Assembly: GCA_002293665.1 (NCBI GenBank)
Contig: DBDQ01000018.1
Coordinates: forward strand, 1 to 6,536
Direction: 5' to 3'
DNA length: 6,536 bases
From: Alistipes sp. UBA928
Lineage (GTDB): Bacteria > Bacteroidota > Bacteroidia > Bacteroidales > Rikenellaceae
This document shows, piece after piece, positions 1 to 6,087 of this stretch. A program made the translations under genes and the position numbers. The notes beneath the pieces were generated by a model. The model made no database searches and had not been told where the DNA came from. It worked only from the letters and a program-made list of their open reading frames with translations. The stretch's first letter is position 1. Every line of letters begins with the position of its first letter.

Positions 1-1
1 G

Positions 2-994
2 ATCACCTATCTGAAGAACATTTTCCCGGACATCCTCGCACGCGATCTGCGTCTGCGCAGGGTCACGGCGCCGCTTTTCGTGCTGTCGGGCACCGGCATC
101 AACGACGACCTCAACGGCGTGGAGCGCGCCGTGTCGTTCCCCATCAAGGACATGGGCGACCGCCGCGCCGAAGTGGTACACTCGCTCGCCAAGTGGAAAC
201 GCATGAAGCTGGCATCGTATAAAATAGCCCCCGGCTACGGTCTCTACACCGATATGAACGCCATACGTGCCGACGAGGAGTTGGACAACATCCACTCGCT
301 CTACGTCGACCAGTGGGACTGGGAGCGCACGATGCGGCCCGGGGAGCGCAACCTCGACTTCCTCAAGGAGATCGTGCGGCGGATTTACGACGCCATGCGC
401 GAGGTGGAGGAGGAGGTCTACGAACTCTTCCCGCACATCACCCCCTGCCTGCCCGACGAGATAACCTTCATACAGTCCGAAGACCTGCTCGCACGCTATC
501 CGGGTCTCACGCCCAAGGAGCGCGAGAACGAGGCAGCACGCGAACACGGCGCGGTATTCATCATCGGCATCGGCCACCCGCTCTCACACGGCGAGCGCCA
601 CGACGGCCGCGCCCCCGACTACGACGACTGGAGCACTCCCACCCGTGACGGCGAGGGCGCCTCGGCGGGTGACTACTATGGCCTGAACGGCGACATCGTG
701 GTGTGGAACCCGGTGTTGGAGAGCGCTTTCGAGCTTTCGAGCATGGGTATCCGCGTCGACACCGAGTCTCTGCTCAGGCAGCTCAGGATGACGGGCCAGG
801 AAGAGCGCGCCGGAATGGAGTTCCACCGCGCTCTGCTCGACGGCCATCTGCCGCTATCTATCGGCGGCGGTATCGGCCAGTCGCGCCTATGCATGTTCTA
901 CCTGCGTTGCGCCCACATAGGCGAAGTGCAGGTGAGCATGTGGCCCGAGGAGCAGATCGCCGAGTGCGCCCGTCACGGCATCTACCTGAAATAG
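2..994 (+). CDS. asnA: Aspartate--ammonia ligase AsnA (5' partial)
   Basis: This is ammonia-dependent asparagine synthetase, which makes L-asparagine from aspartate, ammonia and ATP in the cytoplasm. The frame is open from the window's left edge, so the first ATG at 80 is internal: the residues before it (LKNIFPDIL..., then RRVTAPLFVLSGTGIN) continue the family sequence. About 330 residues are visible, and by comparison with family members of 330-345 residues only a short N-terminal piece should be missing. Family hallmarks recognised from the E. coli enzyme are HSLAKWKR (about 179-202), YVDQWDWER (302-328), APDYDDWSTP (about 611-640), NGDIVVWNPVLE and FELSSMGIRVD (about 686-760), and GGGIGQSR (863-886) near the C-terminus, which belongs to the class II aminoacyl-tRNA-synthetase-like fold. 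The gene ends with TAG. The next gene follows on the same strand after about 50 bases, so the two may share a transcript. Family identity is very secure. Confidence 0.97.
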   Translation: MTYLKNIFPDILARDLRLRRVTAPLFVLSGTGINDDLNGVERAVSFPIKDMGDRRAEVVHSLAKWKRMKLASYKIAPGYGLYTDMNAIRADEELDNIHSLYVDQWDWERTMRPGERNLDFLKEIVRRIYDAMREVEEEVYELFPHITPCLPDEITFIQSEDLLARYPGLTPKERENEAAREHGAVFIIGIGHPLSHGERHDGRAPDYDDWSTPTRDGEGASAGDYYGLNGDIVVWNPVLESAFELSSMGIRVDTESLLRQLRMTGQEERAGMEFHRALLDGHLPLSIGGGIGQSRLCMFYLRCAHIGEVQVSMWPEEQIAECARHGIYLK

Positions 995-1043
995 CACACT
1001 CACCGAAAGAGCGCTGAGACCCAAACCGTAATAATTGAAGACT

Positions 1044-1859
1044 ATGCAACCGTCCGTAAAAAAACCCCGCCACCGGAGTTCGCTTAGACGCCTGTTGGGC
1101 CGTGAGTTATATATACTGAAACGACGCCTGCGCTGGTTTTTCCACCGGGCGAAATACGCTTCGCGCCGAGACCGCACGGCGAGAATGCCTCACGTGCAGA
1201 TCATGCACCGTTCTTTCCTGCTGCGTCCGCTGAAAGGGGTCGACATGTATCTGCAACACAACAAGGTCACGAACCTCAGGCTTGCCATAAGTCGGATCGA
1301 CGGCATAGTGATCGGCCCCGGCGAAAAATTCTCGATATGGAAGCTGGTGGGCCGACCCGCCAAACGAAAAGGCTATCTCGAAGGGCTCGTGCTGCAGAAC
1401 GGAGAGATCACGAGCGGCACGGGAGGCGGACTGTGCCAGTTGGGAAACCTGATCTACTGGATGGCGCTGCATACCGATCTGGAGGTGACCGAGCGTTGGC
1501 GGCACAGCTACGACGTATTTCCGGACATTAACCGTACGATCCCGTTCGCGTGCGGGGCCACGCTGGCGTACAACTACATAGACCTCGAGCTGACCAACCC
1601 GACCGACCGGACATATTCTATAAGCCTGTGGCTCGACGACGAATACCTGAACGGCGAGATCAGGTGCAGCGAACCGGCAACGCACACCTTCGAGGTTTTC
1701 GAGACCGACCATCAGATCCGCCACCAATGGTGGGGAGGCTACACGAGACACAACCGAATATGGAAACGCAGGAGCGCCCCCGACGGCACGGTCGAGTCGG
1801 AAATCCTCATCGCCGAAAACCACGCCATCATGACCTACAATCCCCTGCTCGAGGGATGA
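1044..1859 (+). CDS. VanW family protein
   Basis: This is a complete protein of 271 residues from the ATG at 1044. An in-frame TTG at 1035 would add three residues, and I prefer the ATG. VanW proteins take their name from an accessory gene of VanB-type vancomycin resistance clusters, but their biochemical role is not established. The core signature is strong: GEKFSIWKLVGRP from about residue 93, SGTGGGLCQLGN at 124-135, and ERWRHSYDVFPD at 150-161. The N-terminal 45 residues are very rich in Arg/Lys with no signal peptide or obvious membrane helix, suggesting a cytoplasmic or nucleic-acid/membrane-surface association (inference). None of the other genes visible here is a van ligase, dehydrogenase or dipeptidase gene, so nothing supports a resistance role. 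It lies 49 bases after asnA, with no recognisable promoter or terminator between them. It converges on the beta-barrel gene across 28 bases. Confidence 0.93.
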   Translation: MQPSVKKPRHRSSLRRLLGRELYILKRRLRWFFHRAKYASRRDRTARMPHVQIMHRSFLLRPLKGVDMYLQHNKVTNLRLAISRIDGIVIGPGEKFSIWKLVGRPAKRKGYLEGLVLQNGEITSGTGGGLCQLGNLIYWMALHTDLEVTERWRHSYDVFPDINRTIPFACGATLAYNYIDLELTNPTDRTYSISLWLDDEYLNGEIRCSEPATHTFEVFETDHQIRHQWWGGYTRHNRIWKRRSAPDGTVESEILIAENHAIMTYNPLLEG

Positions 1860-1887
1860 GCGTCACGAAAAGGCCCTAAATTGTGGA

Positions 1888-2496
1888 TTAAAATCTAAAC
1901 CCGACCGACAATTCGATTTTTGTGTACGGCCCGTCCTGCAAGTCCCACGGCAGTAATTCCGGGCTCTGCTGAATGTATAGCCCGGTCTGAACGAATATGG
2001 CATATTTTTTCGCCGCACCGATATTGCAGTCGAACCCGATTGCCGGCATGACGAAAAAGCCCGATGAATCCAATGCGCTATAATAGTCGTCGTCTTCATA
2101 GGACAACGCCCCGGTCAAATTTGCGACATAGCCGGTATCGACAGAAAAATAGGGAGAAACGCGGGTCTCGGTAAAGTTGAATTTCCCATTCAGGAAGAAC
2201 GCCATGGAGAGCGTCGGATCGGGGTATATTTCAGTAGAGCCGTAACCGAAGTAGCCTCCCGACACCCTGACGTTGCCATCGTTCACATAAGTCTTTACCT
2301 TGAAACCGGCGCCTCCGCCCAAAAATACGTGCTGATTGAACCGGTAGCCATTGGTGAACATGACCGAAAGGTCGATGTCCGAATACTTAAGATCGGGAGC
2401 CATGCCCGTCCGCACGTTCATTTCATAGCCTTTGGGTTGCGCATAAGCGACGACCGTGACGAACAATGCAACGGCAAAAAGTAAAATCTTCTTCAT
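1888..2496 (-). CDS. Exported outer-membrane beta-barrel protein, hypothetical
   Basis: This is a 202-residue protein. The start chosen is the ATG at 2496, because it opens a textbook signal peptide: MKKILLF, a hydrophobic core, then AYA before Gln20 as a likely signal peptidase I site. The frame is open further upstream, but that extension translates the tRNA-Pro gene and is spurious. The mature part alternates short hydrophobic/aromatic strands with polar turns (FLGGGAGFKV, YFSVDTGYVANLTG, FVMPAIGFDC) and ends in ELSVGFRF. A C-terminal aromatic residue is typical of outer-membrane barrels inserted by the Bam machinery. The size suggests a small barrel of about eight strands (inference), and I cannot assign a specific family or ligand. 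GC is roughly 52% by hand count over 1921-2460, lower than neighbouring genes. No promoter is visible in the 37 bases between tRNA and ATG, so it may be co-transcribed with the tRNA. Confidence 0.85.
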   Translation of the reverse strand: MKKILLFAVALFVTVVAYAQPKGYEMNVRTGMAPDLKYSDIDLSVMFTNGYRFNQHVFLGGGAGFKVKTYVNDGNVRVSGGYFGYGSTEIYPDPTLSMAFFLNGKFNFTETRVSPYFSVDTGYVANLTGALSYEDDDYYSALDSSGFFVMPAIGFDCNIGAAKKYAIFVQTGLYIQQSPELLPWDLQDGPYTKIELSVGFRF

Positions 2497-2533
2497 AATC
2501 AGGTAGTTATTAAACGGATCCCTTGACAATTCG

Positions 2534-2608
2534 TCGGGGTAGCAGGATTCGAACCTGCGACCCCCTGCTCCCAAAGCAGGTGCGCTAACCGGACTGCGCT
2601 ACACCCCG
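2534..2608 (-). tRNA. tRNA-Pro (anticodon UGG)
   Basis: On the - strand the sequence folds as a complete 75-base tRNA. The acceptor stem CGGGGTG pairs with TACCCCG (with one G-T wobble), and the discriminator base is A. The D arm has a GCGC/GCGC stem. The anticodon stem CCTGC/GCAGG carries the loop TTTGGGA with anticodon TGG, which decodes proline CCN codons. The variable loop is GGGTC. The T arm is GCAGG-TTCGAAT-CCTGC. The 3' CCA is not encoded; the bases after the discriminator are CGA. The gene lies 37 bases upstream of the beta-barrel start and has its own promoter just upstream. Confidence 0.97.
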
Positions 2609-2635
2609 AAAACGATCCCTATCGGAATCGAACCG

Positions 2636-2665
2636 CAAAGATAGTATTTATTTTTGGAATAGCAA
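2636..2665 (-). promoter_or_regulatory. Bacteroidota-type promoter for tRNA-Pro
   Basis: On the - strand a -33 TTG (2663-2665) is followed by a 19-base AT-rich spacer and a -7 element TATCTTTG (2636-2643). This matches the Bacteroidota primary sigma consensus TTG-N19ish-TAnnTTTG exactly in its fixed positions. Transcription would start around 2629, about 20 bases before the tRNA 5' end. The -33 lies inside the abnormal tail of the truncated flavoenzyme, whose stop is at 2648-2650. It probably also serves the beta-barrel gene, since no other promoter or terminator is seen between them. Confidence 0.8.
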
Positions 2666-3252
2666 CGTCTCACTGCAGCACTTCATGTCGAGTGAGTACA
2701 TCCGCGCGATGCAGTGGTTGGCGAGCGGCGACAAGAACTGCGAGATGAGGTATCCGTGACCGGCATGAATCTCCACACAGTCGAAACCCGCCTCGTGGGC
2801 CAGCCTCACCGCACTGCCGAAGTCGCGGGCGATCTGCCCAAACTCCTCGCGGCACGCACGGCGCACTATGGTCGGCGAGTAGAGGTTCACGCCGGTCGAC
2901 GCCCCGAGGAGAATCCGTCTGGCGGTAGAGAAGTGGGTCATGTTGCCGCAGTGACCCAGTTGGATCGACGCGGCAGCCCCCTCGGCGTGAATGGCGTCGG
3001 TAATGTCGCGCAACGCCGGCACTATCCCGGGCCGCATCCACAGCTGGCTGCAGAACGACAATCCCGACCGCGACACCGAAGCGTAGACCAGCGTGGTCAT
3101 GCCGATGCCGCCGCGGGCGACACTCACGTGGTAGTCCCGCAGAGCGTCGGTCGGCCCGTATTCGGCCCCCATGCTCTCGAACGCTGCCGAGCGCACCGTG
3201 CGGTTCCTCAGGGTGACGCCCCGAGCCAGTATGGGGTGAAAAGCCCGGACAT
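2648..3252 (-). pseudogene. NADH:flavin oxidoreductase (Old Yellow Enzyme family), frameshifted and 3'-truncated
   Basis: This is the remnant of an FMN-dependent ene-reductase of the OYE/BaiCD-like class, which reduces activated C=C bonds. The original start is the ATG at 3252, 14 bases after the stop of the upstream reductase. It encodes MSGLFTPY, the usual beginning of such proteins, but that frame soon stops. The family sequence continues in another frame from about 3229 as LARGVTLRNRTVRSAAFESMG. Losing one base (a TACCTG reduced to TACTG) explains this and restores the normal spacing. The shifted frame runs through SIQLGHCGN and VEIHAGHGYLISQFLSP, where the two His flanking AG match the catalytic pair of the family. 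Homology stops at about 2714, after SPLANH. A tail of about 21 unrelated residues, rich in Cys, then leads to a stop at 2648. The second half of the barrel, including the FMN-phosphate site, is missing. The longest frame begins at a GTG (3196) that would lack the first strand. Confidence 0.85.
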
Positions 3253-3266
3253 TCTGTATATCCGAA

Positions 3267-4037
3267 TCAGTATATGAACGGTATCATGCGCTTGAGACGC
3301 AGGCGGGTGAACTCCTCGCCGAACTCCTTCTCATAGTTGTCGTAGATGGCGTCGGCGCGGGGAGCGAGGTTGGCAAGCGTCCACCACGCGAAGATCACCC
3401 CTGCCCAGCTCCACGTCAGCACCGCGAAGCCAATCCACTCGACGAGTTCGCCGAAGTAATTGGCCGAAGAGACCCAGCGGAACATCCCTCCACGCGGAAT
3501 GTAATGTTTCGTATCGCCCGGCCGCCGCAAGTGGCGAATTATGTAGTCGGAATGGAGGTTTATGACGAACCCGGCAATGAAGATGGCCGTCCCCGCAATG
3601 AACTGCGGGCTCCACAGCCAGCTCAGCGGGTACACCGGCGAGAAGAAAAATATCCACCCGCCCTGCATGAGCGCGTTGCAGGTGTTGAACAGCACGGCCA
3701 TCAGCACGATACCGAGCGGCATTTTGCTGTTGCCGCGGATCAACCACGGGAATATGAACGAGCGTTGCAGGTAGTGTATCTGAAAGATGACGAAGAAGAC
3801 GAGAGGCACCACCTCCCACGTTCTTCCGGATGCCAGCCACAGAACCGTCATCAGAATGAAAATGGGCGCCTCCATCAGGAACCACCCCAGCCGGTTGGGC
3901 ATCGCCGGTCCCCACTTGCGGTCGAAGAACATACCGTAGCCGGCCTTCACGAAAAACAGCGCCACGAAGACCACAAGGGCTACCGACGCCATTACTACCA
4001 GGAATATGCCGAAAATTTCGGGGGTGACGTTTATCAT
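3267..4037 (-). CDS. Steroid 5-alpha-reductase family protein (3-oxo-5-alpha-steroid 4-dehydrogenase-like)
   Basis: This is a 256-residue integral membrane protein, essentially the length of human SRD5A1 (259), that begins at the ATG at 4037. Family members reduce the delta-4 double bond of 3-oxo-steroids with NADPH. Several transmembrane helices are evident (about residues 9-31, 54-69, 76-90, 107-123, 145-160, 203-222). Recognisable SRD5A motifs are NRLGWFLMEAP (48-58, with Glu56 aligning to the substrate-binding Glu), HYLQRSFIFPWLIRG (88-102, Tyr89), the cofactor-binding NLHSD (160-164), RRPGDT (171-176), IPRGGMF (180-186), SANYFGE (191-197) followed by E200, and a C-terminal RMIPFIY similar to the eukaryotic IPFLF end. 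The protein looks complete and functional. Gut Bacteroidota homologues are known that convert 3-oxo-delta-4 bile acids to 5-alpha products; this substrate is an inference here. Methyltransferases of the related isoprenylcysteine/DUF1295 group are the alternative, but the motif match favours a reductase. The broken flavoenzyme follows after 14 bases, indicating an operon. Confidence 0.92.
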   Translation of the reverse strand: MINVTPEIFGIFLVVMASVALVVFVALFFVKAGYGMFFDRKWGPAMPNRLGWFLMEAPIFILMTVLWLASGRTWEVVPLVFFVIFQIHYLQRSFIFPWLIRGNSKMPLGIVLMAVLFNTCNALMQGGWIFFFSPVYPLSWLWSPQFIAGTAIFIAGFVINLHSDYIIRHLRRPGDTKHYIPRGGMFRWVSSANYFGELVEWIGFAVLTWSWAGVIFAWWTLANLAPRADAIYDNYEKEFGEEFTRLRLKRMIPFIY

Positions 4038-4096
4038 GTGCGCAGATTGTTCACGGGTTCAACTTGGAGCCTGCGAATATAGCGACATTTTTTGGG

Positions 4097-4130
4097 AAAA
4101 AGAAACCGGGACGATTTTTATCGTCCCGGT
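4097..4130 (-). terminator. Intrinsic terminator of the vWA lipoprotein gene
   Basis: A perfect 11-base-pair stem (ACCGGGACGAT at 4105-4115 with ATCGTCCCGGT at 4120-4130) closes a four-base loop. On the - strand it is followed by the T-rich run TTTCTTTTT. It begins 25 bases after the TAA of the vWA gene and separates it from the 5-alpha-reductase gene, so that gene should have its own promoter between 4038 and 4096. Confidence 0.88.
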
Positions 4131-4155
4131 CTCACTCCGCAGAGCAGATCGGGGG

Positions 4156-5988
4156 TTATCTGCCTGCAGAGGCGTCGAGCCCTGCCGCAACTTCGGCCAG
4201 GCGCACCAACTCGTGCCGGTAGCCGTTGGGGTCGTTGCCCAGACCGCGACGCGCCTCATCAGCCACCATCGCATAGGTGGCCTCGCCCCGGAAGTCGCTG
4301 CCTCTCAGCAACTGTGCGAACATCGCTGCCGCCGAAGCGAAACGAAACTCCTGCGACGGAGTACGGCCGCGCTCTACGATGGGCACCTCGATCTTGGAAG
4401 AGACATCGCCGTCGGGCTCCTTGTAGCGGATCTTCACGGTTGCCAATTCGGCCGAGCGACGATCCGGATTATACGCCGGTGCTTCCGGCCGCTGGTATTT
4501 GAGCGGGTCGATCGAACCCGCGGGACTGCCTGAGCCCACCGGGACAATCTCGTAGAGTGCCGTCACGGTGTGTCCCGCGCCCAGTTCGCCCGCGTCCTTG
4601 GTGTCGTCGTTGAAATCCTCGTGGGCCAACAGGCGGCTCTCGTAGCCCACCAGACGGAAGGCCGACACGTGCGCCGGATTGAACTCCACCTGAAGTTTCA
4701 CATCCTTCGCCACGGCGTACATCGTGCCGCCGAACTCACCCACGAGCACACGGTTGGCCTCCTGAATGTTGTCGATGTAGGCGTGGTTGCCGTTCCCCTT
4801 TTCGGCGAGTATCTGCATCTTGCTGTCTTTGTAGTTGCCCATTCCGTAGCCCAGCACGGTGAGGAAAACTCCGCTTTGGCGTTCGCGCTCTATGAGTGCC
4901 TCCATCGCTTCGTCGCTCGACTGGCCCACGTTGAAATCGCCGTCCGTTGCAAGGATTATACGGTTGTTGCCCCCTCTGATGAAGTTCTGGCGCGCCACGT
5001 TGTAGGCAGTCGTGAGCCCTGCCGCACCTGCCGTCGAACCACCCGAGGTGAGACCGTCGAGAACCTCGCGTATCTTCTGCCTGTCGCTGCCCGAAGTCGA
5101 AGGCAGGGCGAGTCGGTCGCTGCCGGCGTAGGTGACTATCGCCACGCGGTCTTCGGGACGCAGATTGTTAACCAACAGTTTCATCGAAGCGACCACCAAC
5201 GGCAGCCGGGTGTACATCGAGCCCGAAACGTCGATCAGGAACACGAAGTTGGCCGCAGGCAGACCGTCTGAGGGTATCTCGCGTGCCGCCACGCCGATCC
5301 TCATCAGCTTGTGCGCGGGATTCCACGGACACGCGCCCACTTCGGAACTAACCGCGAGAGGGTGTCTTCCTCTGGGGCGCGGATAGTCGTAGCTGAAGTA
5401 GTTGACGAACTCCTCGATGCGCACGGCGTCGGGATTGGGCATCTCGCCGCTATTGAGCATGCGGCGCGCGTTGCTGTACGATGCTCCGTCGACCTCGAGC
5501 GCGAATGTCGAAAGAGGCTCGCGCGACACGTTCATAAACCTGTTCTCGCGGGTGTGGGCGTACTCCTCGGCATTGTGGCCGTCGTAACCTGGAGCGGCGG
5601 CGGGAGCCATACGCGAGAGTGCCGCAACTTCATGAGTCACTACAGCCTCTCTCTCCTCCTGAACCGGTGCATACTGCGGTTCGAAGATTGCGACATCCTC
5701 GGAGAACTCGCTGAAACTGTACTCGGTAGTGATCTCGGCTTGCTTGTTCTGAGCTGCGGTGGGGGCGGCCTGCCGTTGTTGCTGAGCAACCGAAGCAGCG
5801 GGAGAAGAGATGGGCGACTCCTCCACGATTTCGGGTTCAGCGACAGGTGCGGCAGGGATCGTCGCCACATCCGAAACCGGGGGTTGATTGTTATTGTTGC
5901 TTTTGCCCGCACGGGGGCCACAGGCGGCCGCCAGAGCAACGATAGCTCCCAATGTCAGCGCCGTAAAAATGGTTTTCGTGGTTTTCAT
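4156..5988 (-). CDS. von Willebrand factor type A domain lipoprotein (YfbK-like)
   Basis: This is a 610-residue protein with a lipoprotein signal peptide: MKTTK, a hydrophobic core, and lipobox LAAAC with Cys23 as the likely lipidated residue, followed by G-P. Residues 24-145 form a low-complexity linker (an Asn run at 31-34, many Ala/Pro/Gln/Glu). From about 146 it matches the YfbK-type N-terminal region (ENRFMNVSREPLSTFALEVDGASY, then RIEEFVNYFSYDYP). The vWA domain spans about 246-420 with a complete metal-ion site: DVSGS at 253-257, Thr319 in GGSTAG and Asp349 in ATDGD. A C-terminal region (about 430-605) resembles the DUF3520 domain, including AYNPDRRSAELATVKIRYKEP. It should sit in the envelope and bind partners through Mg2+/Mn2+, but its partner is unknown. 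It is transcribed divergently from a sigma factor gene, a pairing I recall from other Bacteroidota. A strong terminator follows it. Confidence 0.94.
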   Translation of the reverse strand: MKTTKTIFTALTLGAIVALAAACGPRAGKSNNNNQPPVSDVATIPAAPVAEPEIVEESPISSPAASVAQQQRQAAPTAAQNKQAEITTEYSFSEFSEDVAIFEPQYAPVQEEREAVVTHEVAALSRMAPAAAPGYDGHNAEEYAHTRENRFMNVSREPLSTFALEVDGASYSNARRMLNSGEMPNPDAVRIEEFVNYFSYDYPRPRGRHPLAVSSEVGACPWNPAHKLMRIGVAAREIPSDGLPAANFVFLIDVSGSMYTRLPLVVASMKLLVNNLRPEDRVAIVTYAGSDRLALPSTSGSDRQKIREVLDGLTSGGSTAGAAGLTTAYNVARQNFIRGGNNRIILATDGDFNVGQSSDEAMEALIERERQSGVFLTVLGYGMGNYKDSKMQILAEKGNGNHAYIDNIQEANRVLVGEFGGTMYAVAKDVKLQVEFNPAHVSAFRLVGYESRLLAHEDFNDDTKDAGELGAGHTVTALYEIVPVGSGSPAGSIDPLKYQRPEAPAYNPDRRSAELATVKIRYKEPDGDVSSKIEVPIVERGRTPSQEFRFASAAAMFAQLLRGSDFRGEATYAMVADEARRGLGNDPNGYRHELVRLAEVAAGLDASAGR

Positions 5989-6087
5989 GGTTTTCGAGTT
6001 TTTTAAAGTTCGTTTGCCCTATTGATGCGGCCGGACAGGAAATTCCACACGCCGCTGTAAAGAAATTTTTTGTAGTTTTGCAACCGT
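5989..6087. promoter_or_regulatory. Divergent intergenic region between the vWA and sigma genes
   Basis: These 99 bases must hold the promoters of both divergent genes. On the + strand a -7 box at 6073-6080 serves the sigma gene. On the - strand I find no convincing TAnnTTTG for the vWA gene, only an A/T-rich stretch near 5993-6007. A sigma factor other than the primary one, perhaps the neighbour itself, could therefore drive the vWA gene (inference). Confidence 0.5.
6073..6080 (+). promoter_or_regulatory. Bacteroidota -7 box for the sigma factor gene
   Basis: TAGTTTTG matches TAnnTTTG exactly and lies 7 bases before the ATG at 6088. No TTG is present at the normal -33 distance (around 6049-6054). 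The AT-rich stretch before it (about 6059-6072) contrasts with the GC-rich surroundings. If used, transcription would start within a few bases of the start codon, giving a leaderless or nearly leaderless message. Confidence 0.55.

Noticed and set aside
1860..1887. Possible bidirectional terminator between the convergent VanW and barrel genes
   Set aside because: The 28-base gap shows no stable hairpin or T-run.
2497..2574. N-terminal extension of the barrel protein frame (begins MGAGGRRFESCYP)
   Set aside because: It is a translation of the tRNA-Pro gene. The signal peptide starts at the ATG at 2496.
2616..2640. GGTTCGATTCC on the - strand, resembling a tRNA T-loop upstream of tRNA-Pro
   Set aside because: Only three stem pairs form and no other tRNA arms are present. 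It could be a decayed tRNA end, but the support is too thin.
2714..3277. 187-residue + strand frame opposite the flavoenzyme remnant
   Set aside because: It is antisense to clearly recognisable OYE coding sequence, with biased composition and no family resemblance.
4074..4081. TATATTCG on the - strand as a -7 box for the 5-alpha-reductase gene
   Set aside because: It has one mismatch to TAnnTTTG and no TTG at the -33 distance. The position is reasonable but the support is weak.
3504..4082. 192-residue + strand frame opposite the 5-alpha-reductase
   Set aside because: It is a shadow of a well-supported gene. Its many charged His/Arg/Glu residues reflect reverse-strand codons.
4570..5271. 233-residue + strand frame inside the vWA gene, and another at 5311-6006
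   Set aside because: Both are shadows in GC-rich antisense sequence with no recognisable domain.
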